Assembly: GCA_030142905.1 (NCBI GenBank)
Contig: JASJOG010000282.1
Location: 186,001 to 250,000, forward strand
Direction: 5' to 3'
Length of the DNA: 64,000 bases
From: Heliopora coerulea
Lineage: Eukaryota; Cnidaria; Anthozoa; Scleralcyonacea; Helioporidae
Under the pieces are notes generated by a model. It worked only from the letters and a program-made list of their open reading frames with translations, had not been told where the DNA came from and made no database searches. Below are positions 1 through 11,419 of this stretch, one piece after another. The translations under genes and the position numbers were made by a program. How positions within the stretch are numbered: the stretch's first letter is position 1; every line of letters begins with the position of its first letter.

Positions 1-151
1 GTTTTCAGTGACCATTTTTATGTGCTCGTGTACATGAGAAAATTTGCCCGAATTTTTCATTCGACAAATGCCTTTCTGAAAAACTGGAGCGCCATTTTTT
101 GACAAACAAAAACATGTCATATGCAAAAGTTTGATCGTGTGGACGACGGAC

Positions 152-522
152 CAGGGGTGGCGCCAGAGGGGGGCAGAGGGGGCTACATCCCCTCCGTCGG
201 GGAACCTTAGTCCCCATGTCTGGGGAAAATTAACCATCCGTCTGGGGATTTTCACTGATAAACACACAAATATTGCGCAAACTATCAGAGCTTGTCACTA
301 ATTTAGCCAAGAAAGATAATACTGACTCTTCTCTTCATGTCAAATCTAAAAGCAAACTGTTTCTAGTGAGAAGTTGAGATTCTTCTTGCGAAAAATGAGA
401 TGATGTTTTCGACCTTCAAGTAACGAAACTATAAAGAGGGCGTGGTCATGCCTCTTTTCGTTTAGCCCCCCCCTATCGGGGACGTTAGCCTCTGCGTCGG
501 GGAATTCCTGGCGCCACCACTG
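152..522. mobile_element. Non-autonomous hAT-like element (MITE) with 8-bp target duplication
   Basis: Terminal inverted repeats CAGGGGTGGCGCCAG at the left and CTGGCGCCACCACTG at the right bound a 371-bp insert. The 8-mer CGACGGAC sits directly outside both ends (144-151 and 523-530), as expected for a target-site duplication made by hAT-superfamily transposases. The inside has G- and C-runs and no coding capacity, so it must have been mobilised in trans. The termini and duplication are read directly; the hAT assignment follows from 8-bp duplications and CA..TG ends. Confidence 0.85.
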
Positions 523-530
523 CGACGGAC

Positions 531-1494
531 CTGTAACAGAAAATTAGTCACATACTCAGAGGTTGGCAGTGCTTTCTTCCGTATAGTCTTCACTGCCATA
601 GTCATTTCTGGCGCATAGGCAAACGAGTTTCAACCTAGCATTTGCTGTCTTTATACACGAGGAAGTATCTTGGTCACAGAATACTTGCCACAGAAAATTT
701 GCCCGCGTGAACTAGGCTTTACTGCACACTTCATGCAACTCAGCAGGGTGAGTCAGCTTTATTTTTCCAGAGTTTGGATGAATTCAAAAAGATTTTATTT
801 TGAGAATTTTTAACAAAACTAGCGAACCACAACAATTAAGGAACAGATTAACTTTAAGTCCAAATCTTAATCTAATCAACTTTTGAACGTGCTCCAGAAA
901 AGTCAGTGACGAAAAATCAGGGATCGTGAAATTCAAATAGCTCCTACTTTTACACAGCAGATTCCTTTCAAGCCGTCGACGCATATATCTATTCATCACT
1001 TGATAAGTTGAAACGCACGTGGATGTACATTTGGCTAAAACCTAAACGCACCAATGGGTCTGGCAATGATAAAAAGATGTGCAGGTCATTTAAACTATGG
1101 CATATCTTATTACAAGGCATTGTATGGATGATTGACTTCAAAAGAAAACAAACGCAAGAACACCAATATTTCTCCTATAGAGCAGAATGCCATATGTGGA
1201 ACTCACACGAGGATTAGATTTTCTACTCTTGTGATATTAATTCTGATAAACGCTGGCCTGTTGTAACTTGACCTCCAGTGCAGTAAAAAAAAATCATGTA
1301 GCAACCTGCATGAAGAAGAATTTAACTTCGACAATTTGTTAATTGTTTAATTCCAAGTGTCATGGCAAGACAGGCATAAAATTACCGAAACAAATATCGA
1401 CATTTTCGTCACGGGTACTTGGGTTTCGAAAGGTTCTGCAAACCACAATACCTCTTCGTTCAATTCAACGCAAGCGATAGACACGTATATCTCG
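531..1494. other. Spacer before the EF-hand gene, no feature seen
   Basis: Only short chance ORFs occur here. The frame of the EF-hand gene is open from 1351, after a stop at 1348-1350. An upstream exon joined at an AG near 1356 is possible, but I could not find one. Confidence 0.4.
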
Positions 1495-2097
1495 ATGGAC
1501 ATCGGTGGTGAAGAATTTTTGAAACGAAAGTTTCTACACCTTTTCGATTGTTTTGACCATGGTAGAAAAGGTTTTATTGAGAGACAGGACGCAGAACTAC
1601 AAAGCAAGAAACTTCTCAGTACCCTGCGACGACAGCTGCAAGAGAGAGGAATGGCAGATAAGGACATTGAACAGCGAGTTGAAGAATTCGATGCAAATTG
1701 GATGCCAGGTGCAATGAAATACTTTGCAGAGATGAGTCAATTTGCCAAAGAAGGTGGCCCAGAGAAGATAACTGTGAACGACTTCATGTCGTTCAACATG
1801 TCCATTCGAGACCATATTGTTAAGAATGACTCTCTCCCGTTGTGGTTTGAGGATTCTCTACGTAAGTCTTTCCAGAAGTGTTGGGCGTCGAACGACAATG
1901 CTGTAGTTGGAGAAGAAGGCTTGGGACTACTGCCTGGTGTCACAAATGAGACGAAGAGCGTTTGCCACCATCATTTGAACGATAATAATAACAAAAAGAT
2001 TGATATTTCTCAGTTCCTTTTCCTCATCAAAGGATACTACAGCAGTGTTGACCCCAAAGATATCAGCAAGTATATCCATGGTTATTTAAATGAATGA
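1495..2097 (+). CDS. EF-hand protein resembling sarcoplasmic calcium-binding protein
   Basis: 200 residues from the first ATG. The frame is open further upstream, but the only possible earlier start there is GTG at 1357, not used in animals, so I chose ATG 1495. The length and all-helical EF-hand layout fit the invertebrate sarcoplasmic calcium-binding/calexcitin-like group, cytosolic calcium buffers. Loop 1 (about residues 21-32, D-H-G-R-K-G-F-I-E) is a near-canonical EF loop ending in Asp instead of Glu. A late loop (N-D-N-N-N-K-K-I-D, about residues 160-172) has Gln at position 12. The middle loops are too degenerate to call, so calcium affinity is uncertain. The gene has no intron. A polyadenylation signal AATAAA lies at 2426-2431 and a 9-A run at 2439-2447, so a processed retrocopy is possible. 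The family call is inference from pattern, not a search. Confidence 0.6.
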   Translation: MDIGGEEFLKRKFLHLFDCFDHGRKGFIERQDAELQSKKLLSTLRRQLQERGMADKDIEQRVEEFDANWMPGAMKYFAEMSQFAKEGGPEKITVNDFMSFNMSIRDHIVKNDSLPLWFEDSLRKSFQKCWASNDNAVVGEEGLGLLPGVTNETKSVCHHHLNDNNNKKIDISQFLFLIKGYYSSVDPKDISKYIHGYLNE

Positions 2098-2447
2098 GCT
2101 TTCTTAATGTTCAGTTGGTTTGTTAGCACGAAATTGTAACTAGCATATTCAAAACGAAAAGACATGGATGTTATCTGTGATAAGGATATTTATTTAAAGA
2201 CTGTCTTTAAACTTGCGGCATCAGTTTACGTAATTTATGTGTGGTTTATATTTACGCAGTCATAACAGGTAAATTAGGCTGGGAAGTGATAGCATGTTGG
2301 AAGTTGATTATGTACTGTATGAATTTAGGGAGTACAAGTAAACTTAATTTTCACCGCGATTGAAGTCTTTCGTGATTTTGAAAATTCTGACTTTAAAGTA
2401 TGCAAATATATTCAACGTATAAATGAATAAAATGTATTAAAAAAAAA

Positions 2448-5188
2448 CGAAGAGGAAGTTACTTCTGACCCTTAATTGGGTAAACATGGCAACATCTCAA
2501 GGTCATTGCCACATTATCTAATACAAATTTCATCTTCCTCAAAAATGAGTTTATTTCACACAATCTTCATGAATCATAAAGATCCATCACAACGCAAAAG
2601 TAAACAAATGCGGTCGTTTTCAGACGAGTTAAAACTAACAATAGTTGTCTTTTTGGCATTTAGACGACGAATACTTCCAGTATCTTCCCGTTGTACCACT
2701 GACTCGAAAAATTTTCAGTGTTTGCGTTTCTCACCACAAAGTGCTGTAACCGTATTCATTAACAAAAACGTTATCAATTGTACGGGACGTTTTCAGTCAG
2801 TGTCGAATCATTGAGAAGGAAAAACTACGTTGGGGACATGAATACCGGCTTATAAGCCATCATGTGATCCGACAAAACATCATGCTGGCTATCCAACTAG
2901 TTGTTTTTACTATCAATTTCGCGCAATGCGCACATTTGAGTTCCCACGTCACAACTATTTGCCCGAGATCCGCACAGGCGTTAATTACAAACGCGCTTTT
3001 GCACGTTTTCAAGTATTCGCTCAAAAGGTAAGCTCCAGGTTCGTATTGTATAGGCCTTCGCTCATTGACTGCAAGTGTGTGAATGTATTTCTAAATTAGA
3101 TTTCCAGCTGAACTAAACCAGCTTGAAAGAAAACAGCTAACTTGACACTCAGAGATATATGTACCAGTGTAAAATTCATTCTTCTGTCTCTAAAACCCAA
3201 CTTAGACTGAAAGTCCATATGCTTTTCAGGTCAGGCATGTCAATTGAAGTAATTTTGATAGATACAGATGGGTCGCAGTGCAAAGAAATGAATAGGTCGT
3301 CATTTTGGACCTCATTACCAACAGATATATATCATCAGTGACAAAGCACCTTGCCACGCGTAGAAAGCCTACTATTAACTAAGGTTTAAAGTTTTTAGCA
3401 AAATATCGTCACCCTCCCTCCTTTCACCGTTCAATGTTGAGTAGGATGAAGGGGACCCACTGAACATAGAATGTAGCCAATAACACTGAACAGTGGGACA
3501 GGAGGATACCATTACGACGGAAACATTGAACTACAAGATGAACTGTCCCAAGACTATAGTCACTAAATGGAACTATTTCTTCTATATGACACAAACCTGC
3601 ACGACTATATATGGTTTCACGGACTCCGGCACATGAAAGTCAGCGGTCGGTTGCATAAAAAACGACAAACTATAAATATAACGAATTTACCATTCTAACG
3701 CACAAATCGGTGAATTGGCTGGTTTACCATAAATAAAATGTAATAAGCCAACAAAAATCTTCCCTTTATTACGAATTGAATAAGCAAACTAACCCTATTT
3801 ATACAAAAATTATTACAAACTCGGCTTTGTTTTCCTTTGCGATGGTCAACTCAGGCTTGGCTGTCGTTCTCTGCCTGATCATAAGAAAGCCAGGCTTGTG
3901 GTCTTATTGATAAATATGGCTAGCGTGAACTAAACGTTGACAATATATCATACAAACATAATATATTATCAATTATATTATTTCATGCGTATCATTAATA
4001 TATAAAAGTATTTTTATACATTGATTTTGTAACTGATGAATAGACTCAGCCGTGGAACGTTTTATTTTTTAGAAAACGTTCTTTTTAAGACAGTATGTGA
4101 ATCTGATACTGAATTTTTGGTGCAGAGGGCTCTTGATTTCATAGTACGTATAAGACATTTTCAGTATGTCATTAGAAAACAAACTTTGAGACAAAACTGC
4201 TAAATAGTGAGAAGAAGAGATAAGCGACTGCGTTTGTAGAGGAGACGTTGTTGAAAAGTAAAACTTTATTGAAACATTTTCTCTAAAAAAACTCTCATTT
4301 TTTTTGCCCTCTTTATTTGACAATTTCGATTTACTTCTTTCAGTAGCATCGCACTTGCGTCACCGTATTCAGTCCTCATTTTATCTTCATTTTTGTTTTT
4401 TCGTTCACGAAGTGCTGGCGCGGTTCTGAGCTTCGTTAATAGGCGGTGATTGGAACAAATATTTTTTTACACAGATGTATGAGCGCCATTTTCATGTTTT
4501 GAAAAAAACTTTGGAAAATGCTTATCCCTTTAAGGTCCTTATCCGACTTCGGTATTTTGCTCTGGTTAACGCCAGACGATTTTACTCGTCAAAGGGAGAC
4601 ATCTTGGACAGAAAAAGGGTAAAGGTAGAACTCTGAAGAAAACAATAGACTAGGGAGCCTAGAGCCTAGTTCTCTTGCGGTTTGCCAGAGTGCACTCCCT
4701 TTTTGATATTATTTTTAAAAAAAATATTTACTTATGTCCTGACAAAAATAAATGTGTATTCCGGTTAGATTGCAATGACTGCGCTAGTACATGTTCTCCG
4801 ATTAAGCAACCAGATACTACTCAGCTACAACATCATGTAACAAAGGATTCTGCTGGAACCTTTTGTCGAACCATATGACTTTAATTTTTCACTTCAACGT
4901 GGTTCAAGCTCGCGACGTTGATGTATTGTGTCGACTCAAACCTCCCGTCGCTTCAATGATTTGCATGACAAATGGTAAAATTAATGCCATTCCATTGCAT
5001 AGAAATGTTCAGATTATTTCAAAGGCGCTGTCAGTGGTATTGTTTATAATATACGGTAATTGTCTGGTGCTGCTGTAATTATCCAAGACAGGAAAGATCC
5101 TTGTTGTTTTTCTTCTTCCAAAGAGATACAGCAAGAGCTCACTACAAGGTATTGTTATCTTGCTTGACTACAAAACCATCCATCAACC
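2448..5188. other. Spacer between EF-hand gene and potassium channel
   Basis: No supportable gene. At about 4540-4612 there is one minus-strand copy of a dispersed motif with a TCTGGCGTTAACCAGA hairpin core (see the 7.7 kb entry). AT-rich low-complexity DNA occurs around 3950-4030. A good splice donor (AGGTAAGC) near 3028 could end a 5' untranslated exon of the channel gene, but nothing proves it. Confidence 0.4.
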
Positions 5189-6640
5189 ATGTCATCCACA
5201 ATAGCAGGAAGTGTTGCTGCAACCCTTCTGTCGCCAACGCTTGACGCTTCAAACCGCTCTGGTAACGTTTCATCAAGCAGCGAGCTGATCAACAGTCGTT
5301 TTTTGTCCACAAACAGCCCCGAAATCATCCACAGACCCACCATGCATCCGTCTAACGACCGAGGAACATGTCCTCAGACGTGGACTGAAGACAAGAAAGT
5401 AAGAATTAACATAAGGGGAACGCTTTATGAGACATTTGAAAGCACGTTATCAAAATACCCGAACACGCTATTGGGTTGTGATAAAAGAAATCCATACTAC
5501 GACCAAGGCGGACTACAGTATTGTTTTAACCGAAACAAAGAAGCGTTCGATGCAATACTTTATTATTACCAGTCCTCGGGAAAGCTAATTCGACCCAGTG
5601 ATGTAGCTGAAGAGATATTTCTACAGGAACTAGAGTTTTTTGAGATTGACCCATGGAATGTTGCGGAGTTGGAATACGGCTCGCTGAACTTCAAGCAACC
5701 GAAGAAAAAGCAAAAGATACAACAATTGGGAATTAGTGAAACAGAGGAACGGCTGGAGTCAAGTTGGGATGTACCATTGAAAAGCTGTGAAAGAAAGTAT
5801 GCAGTGTTTAACGTTCTGTTATCATGGCCTTGTGTTATAGTTGTTGTTATGTACTTGTTTGCTACGTGCTTATCAAGTCTCCCTAAATATCAATGGACGT
5901 GGTCTACTTCTTGTAATCACGGTAATGCGACGGAGCTGGTAATGACCATTGGTGACCCACTGGTAATATTACACCTCGCTTGTGGCATTTGGTTCTTGCT
6001 GGAGTTTCTATTACGGTTCACGTTATCTGTGTCTAAACTCCACTATCTTCTCAGTTTCATGGGCGTCATTGACATGATCTCCTTGGTGTCAACAGTTTTA
6101 CAAATCGTGTTAGGACAAGCTGACATATGCCAACTTGCTTTCCTCACCAAGTTTTCAGAGTTCCTGCGATCCTCCTCTTTTGCTTGCATATTCAAGTTCG
6201 CTCGCTTCTCAAGCGGATTGCGGTTACTGGGACAAACGTTAAAAGCCTGCTCCGGACAGCTCATTTTATGTTTGTACTGCGTAGGAATATGCCTCCTGTT
6301 TTTCTCAGCTGTAATTTACCACAGCGAGTCTCCCGTAAATGAAGATTTTGGAAGTATTGTTCATACATTCTGGTATACTATCGTCACACTGACCACAGTT
6401 GGCTACGGAGACCTCATTCCTATTACAATAACTGGTAAACTGTTTGGAGCAGTGTGTTCTGTGTTTGGCTATACTATTGTCCTGGCTTGGCCAGCAACCG
6501 TCTTTGTTTCGTATTTTACCGACATCTATAACGATGAAATAAGGAGGAAGAAAAAAGAGAAAAAGAATTTCAGGGCGCATAGAAAGCACAACTTCAAGAC
6601 TTGTCTTATTGCGTTTAGTAATAGTGATCGCAGTGCGTAG
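5189..6640 (+). CDS. Shaker-type voltage-gated potassium channel alpha subunit, probably electrically silent or modulatory
   Basis: 483 residues in one exon, within the usual range for Shaker-family subunits. Order: variable N-terminus; T1 tetramerisation domain (about 70-155, containing FFEIDP and lacking the His/Cys zinc site of Kv2-4, so Shaker-like); S1 (about 205-228); S2 (258-278, with F269, E272); S3 (about 290-310, D295); S4 (about 322-342); S5 (355-378); pore with TTVGYGD (402-408); S6 (414-442); basic C-tail. The filter is intact, so potassium selectivity is expected. Two key gating features are altered. Aligned on the invariant GLxLLGQTLKA, the S4 charges R1, R3 and R4 read E324, S330 and C333, leaving R327, K336 and R339. 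The S6 PXP hinge reads PAT (435-437), losing the second proline, as in vertebrate silent KvS subunits. The start is the first ATG of the frame. A polyadenylation signal lies at 6849-6854. I infer a subunit that works in heteromers. Confidence 0.9.
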   Translation: MSSTIAGSVAATLLSPTLDASNRSGNVSSSSELINSRFLSTNSPEIIHRPTMHPSNDRGTCPQTWTEDKKVRINIRGTLYETFESTLSKYPNTLLGCDKRNPYYDQGGLQYCFNRNKEAFDAILYYYQSSGKLIRPSDVAEEIFLQELEFFEIDPWNVAELEYGSLNFKQPKKKQKIQQLGISETEERLESSWDVPLKSCERKYAVFNVLLSWPCVIVVVMYLFATCLSSLPKYQWTWSTSCNHGNATELVMTIGDPLVILHLACGIWFLLEFLLRFTLSVSKLHYLLSFMGVIDMISLVSTVLQIVLGQADICQLAFLTKFSEFLRSSSFACIFKFARFSSGLRLLGQTLKACSGQLILCLYCVGICLLFFSAVIYHSESPVNEDFGSIVHTFWYTIVTLTTVGYGDLIPITITGKLFGAVCSVFGYTIVLAWPATVFVSYFTDIYNDEIRRKKKEKKNFRAHRKHNFKTCLIAFSNSDRSA

Positions 6641-8693
6641 CAGACTTGTCCTGAATATCATGCGCACTGTAGATCGGTAATCCAATTTCCAGAAATGAAA
6701 ATTGACTGAGTTTGTTGATAATACGTTGTATATAAACTGAAATGGCTGAAGACTCGGTCGTATCTCATTCTAACCATTCAGCTGTTGGAACTCAAATGGA
6801 GAGTGAAGGTTACAAAACATCTTGATGCAGGAAATTAATGCTCCATGAAATAAACGCAAATTCAAAAAATTCCCGATAATTAAAGTGGCGAAAATTTTTG
6901 GCAGCGTTAATTTCCGCGACATTAATTGGGGCGTTAAAATTCGCGACCTTAATTTCGACTAATTATAACCCCAGATTCTGCACACTATCCATAAATAACT
7001 GACACCTAGCTAACAATAGCTTATCTTTTCGTTCTCGTATTCCCGATTAGACTTGACGTCCCCACGATATAGTTCATTGTGAGGATTAACGAGATCTTAT
7101 TGGTTGTCGTTCCTTCGAAATGTATTAAACTGCATTTTCAACGGTAGCAACGCGTCAACGAAACAAATAACCCAAGACACTCAACCTGAATCCAGTCTTG
7201 ATGAAATAAAATTTGTTCCCGTTATCACCACAAAATCGGTTTCCAAGAGTTAATCGCGTTAATTTCTAATAACTTAATTAACACGAGCGTTAATTTCCCG
7301 GAATAAAGTACGTGCTGGTTCAGTCGATGGATACACCTGCTGTCTAAGCGGTTTAGCAATTTGATACAGTTCACTTATTAAAAACATGTTCCAGATGTTA
7401 ATCCCTTGACACGTTGTCCTCTTATTAAACATGATACAGTTCCCATTACTAATATGTTTTACATGATGCTGACATTTATCAAGTGAAATGTTCCGCATGT
7501 TCGTGACTTATCAAATGGCGTAATCAAAGTTTAGCTGCTAAAATTCTTTTTCTCACAAGCGAAATACTTTATCTAAATGTGAAATGGCACTGGACATCTT
7601 TGGAAGTAGTGTTTCCTTACTCTGTTTCCAGCAACCGGGAAAGCACAAAATGACATTCTTCCTTCCGAGTGCAGAAGATCGCTTTCGTGTTGTTTTCAGA
7701 GAGGTGACACCAACCTTTTGTCCGGCAGCCTTGCAGCAGGTCTCCCTTTGACAAGTAAAATCGTCTGACGTTAACCAGAGCGAAATGATAGAGTTGTCGA
7801 ATGACAACAGTGCCCAATAAAGGGTTAAGAAAAATAGAACGAAGCCGTACTTACGTATGCTTTTTCCTTGAATTCACCCTTCGTCGAATATCTTGCCAGT
7901 ACGTCTACCCTTGACAAGTAAAATATTATTGCGTTAGGCAGAACAAAACAATTCGACGTTAGCCAGAACAGAATAACAAAGTTGCCAAACGGCGACAAGG
8001 TTGAACGTGAGTTACAAGCGTGGCCGCTTTTGACATAAACAAAGTAATTAATTACCAATACTGTCAGCCACTCTTAATTTAGATATTACAGTAAGAGTTT
8101 CATTTCCGATGTAAACACATTCTTTTACCCTTTATTTCCCTTTATTTCCTCATGAAGTGGTCAACATCTGATTTCCCACGCCATAATGGTGTTTGAGTTA
8201 TTTTAGTGCATAGCCATGGACCAGAAGTGCGTCATGCTCGTACTATAATTACCTTCATAAGTAATTGAGAAACTTCGACCTAACCTCTGGCAGCAATTAT
8301 ATTACTGAGCCAAATGAGTTATAAGGTTAACAGTTGACAGGAGGAAGCGAATTTTCATTGATGAGGACAACTATGGACAATCATGTCTCACAAGGGTGAC
8401 TGTTAGTACAGAAACCTTCCGTAATAGCCTACCCAGAACTGCAGCAAAGACCAACCAAGGTTCTTTGGCGGGAATCGAGTGTACGATCTAGGAGTCACCT
8501 CATAATTTCTACTTATTGTTTTCTTCAAGATATCGAGTTGAGAAAGTTTCCTTATATCGGAAAACTGTTCCATAATTTACTTCCATTTTAAATGAAGATA
8601 ACTTTGACATAGGTTGCGGTGGATCACAAAGTGTTGAAAAACGAGAAAGCATAAGAGGGAGAGAGATGAAGAATGAAAAGTAAAAAGAAAAGG

Positions 8694-8730
<37 letters not shown>

Positions 8731-9363
8731 CACAAACACACACACATTGGGAACTTCTTTTCAGATATTCTCTTCGAGATTTTGGTAAAGCTAAATCGAT
8801 GCCATGCTCTCTTAATCTGTAATCAATTTTTTATTGAGAGAGACAACGACAGAGATAGAAATAGAGACTCAGAGACCAAGGGGAGGTGAGTTGATAGTTG
8901 AAAGCCGAAGAAGTCTTCTCCTAATTGGAGTATCTCGTGGAAACAGAATGCTAGAAGATACATGATGCGAATAAAAATAATAGACGAAAGACTCCAGGCA
9001 GATTAACTTTTATTATATACAGACGTTTTATCCATTCAGGATGTGTTATATATAAATATTTCTGAACATTTTTGTAATGATGAAGTAATACTGAGCCTGT
9101 CAAAGAATGCAAAGTTTTCCTGTTAAGATTTTCCTGTCTTAAACAGTGTTACAACAAACAACCCAGTATCTAACGCCGCACAGAATAAAGTGCTAGGGTG
9201 CTTATAAAAATTTTTTCACGTCTTTAAGTACATTGGTGGGATGGTAACAGGTAATGTCACACTGGTCCAGTCAAGTAACTTTTGAGACTTCAACATGTTC
9301 TAATATTACGAGCTCATATAAAAGGAACTGCGTTAAGCTTGTCTTTTAAGTAAAAATTTCGTT
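6641..9363. other. Spacer with dispersed-repeat copies and a GA microsatellite
   Basis: Holds the channel 3' untranslated region, then no gene. Near 7725-7815 and 7905-8000 are two copies of a dispersed motif, TTGACAAGTAAAAT followed by a CTGACGTTAACCAG-type hairpin. A (GA)n run occupies about 8702-8728. A minus-strand polyadenylation signal at 9009-9014 probably belongs to TGF-beta-like gene A. Confidence 0.4.
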
Positions 9364-11368
9364 TTAAGTTTTCGATGGGCAGCCACACTTGGTGACAAGA
9401 ACTTTGTCTAAGTATCGCAGAACACTGTGCGACATGCTATCAAGATATAATATGGGTAAGCGGTTGAATGCTGTTGGAATGCAACATTTCGGGTTGCTGA
9501 CTTGAGGCAAACTTCTGGTGGCTTTGTAAACAGCTTTAGCCACTCGTTTAATGATGGGATCTGCACCTATCGGAATCGGCTGCCAAGTGCCACACAAACC
9601 AGTCGTAAATCCCGGAGGGGCGACAACGGTGTTGTTGAGGTGTCGTAAATTGACGTAAACGTTTTGCATGGTGCATGTCTTCGGCGACGATGGCAGATTT
9701 CGGTTTTTAGGTGAACGTCTTAAACGATACCTCCTCGGGTTCTTTTCCTTCGTGTGTGTTACCAAGTAGACATGTTTCCTTATCCCACTCGTGGTTTTAT
9801 TACACAAGCTTTTGTCTGACATCGAGTTGTTAAAAACAATCTTCACACGAAGACTTTTGTTTACACTGGGTGCCAGAACTAACTTTTTCAAGGAGCTAGT
9901 GAGGTGAATGGAATTGACGCCGTTATGTTTGGCTTCAAGAATGTATTCATCTATCACTTGATAAGTCTCGCCGTCGATTAACCGAAGTGTGAATTTCTGA
10001 GCACAACGTGTCTGCTTGAGAATGTTTAACCGCAGCCTGGCTCGCTCTAGTATTTCTCTCTGCGTGAAGCTTAAATCGTTGAAAGTTCCTTCAAACAAGG
10101 TATTTAATCGTTTCACTTCTATAACAAGAAACATTCAGTGAATTATTAACTGCGTGAAAGTTACTTTTAACATTAGACCATCTCTGGCGTTCATTAAGTT
10201 TAAACTTCAGAACAAAGTTTTCGAATCTGAGACAGAAATCAACCCCTAAACATTCCACTAGTTGGTCAGACACTTCAACCACAACTCAGATGGGAAGCAA
10301 GCGTTACATGTATGTTTTGGTTTGATGGTGTGCTGTATGTGATTTGCGGAAGTAGAGACATTTGTTCAGTCTTTGATCGTCTGTACACTGTTCTCTGGCG
10401 CATTCCCAGCATCTGAGATGAAGATATGACGTGTCTTCAATGAAAGGAACTCGATTTGGCCTAACTAGCCTAATCATCTGACTTAACTTACGTCGGTAAC
10501 TTTGAGTTTTAAGATCTCCAGCAACGAAATTTAATTGTTACTATATTGAGTTAATTTAGAGAGAAAATGATGAGGAATTCCACATATACATTTAAGAATT
10601 AAACCAACAGTACATTATAAAGAACGTGTCAAAAGCGTAATCTGGACCGGAAAGATAGTGTGAAGTTCTTCATTAAATTGTGAGTTATAGCAATGAAAAT
10701 ATTAATTAGAACAACTAACTAAACAAAGGAAACATGAGTATCGTCAGTTCACCCTAATGTTAAATCAACCAGAGTCTCACCACACCGATCGACCTTTAAA
10801 CGTGTAAATATCAAGAGAGCAAAACATTCTCGTTTCCACATAGGCAAAGCATTTTCGTTGTAAACGACAGAACGAAATAAATCAAATGTGCATCGTAATG
10901 GACCAAGCTTTTTTTCGAATTCGACAAAATAAACGGATAGGTTATGTTTTTGAATCAGGAAGCCACGTGGTCCTCGAAATTTATGGATCCTTCCCCATAT
11001 CAGTATGACTAGTGAGATAGAAAACGCACATTAGATGATGCAAAACGAAGAAAAAGGACAAAATGAAAACTTGGCGGTTCTTCTCTAATTTTATGTTTAA
11101 AAACTCACAAGCGAAACTGCCAGCGTGGTCTTCTATAAACACTAAGATATCTAGTACTTTACTTACCAACAGCCTCATTACTGTGTACTATGTAGGGAAG
11201 TTGGTGTTCTCCCTTCAAGACTTTTTCGTACAAGTTTTCCATAAACTTAGGGCATTTGCGTTTCGTGTTCAGTGATGTGGTTTGCTGCAGTGGCGTCCCG
11301 TCACATCGTCGTTCGCCATAGGCCAGAATTAAAACTGAAGCAAAGAGCACTTTCGTTGCGCACTGCAT
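9364..11368 (-). CDS. TGF-beta family ligand A (BMP-like), lacking knot cysteine 3
   Basis: Two exons join in phase 1: 11368..11167 (donor GTAAGT) and 10118..9364 (acceptor TTTCTTGTTATAG), giving 318 residues. Exon 1 has a signal peptide and the prodomain motif PKFMENLYEKV, close to the PxFMLDLY of BMP prodomains. Exon 2 carries the rest of the prodomain (LSFTQREILERARLRLNI), a furin-type site RLRR ending at residue 202, and a mature domain of about 116 residues. That domain shows CTMQNVYVNL, VVAPPGF, NPKCCIPT, ILYLD and CGC, which align well with BMPs. Cysteines are at 216, 243, 279, 280, 312 and 314. The usual CXGXC reads CGTWQ, so cysteine 3 of the knot is Gln and its partner cysteine 7 is left unpaired. 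The interchain cysteine (279) is kept. A polyadenylation signal lies at 9009-9014. The family is certain from motifs; the subfamily (BMP/GDF) is not. Confidence 0.9.
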
Positions 11369-11411
11369 CGTGATGAGCTGGTGTGGTGAGCAGTCTAGTG
11401 CACACGATTTA

Positions 11412-11418
11412 TTTTATA
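11412..11418 (-). promoter_or_regulatory. TATA box of TGF-beta-like gene A
   Basis: TATAAAA on the minus strand, ending 44 bases before the ATG. At the usual spacing transcription would start about 15-20 bases before the ATG, giving a very short leader. A TATA promoter fits a tightly regulated gene, but this is inference from position only. Confidence 0.5.
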
Positions 11419-11419
11419 A

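Noticed and set aside
1357..1494. Extension of the EF-hand protein to a GTG start at 1357
   Set aside because: GTG is not a normal animal start codon. The first ATG of the frame gives a length typical of the family.
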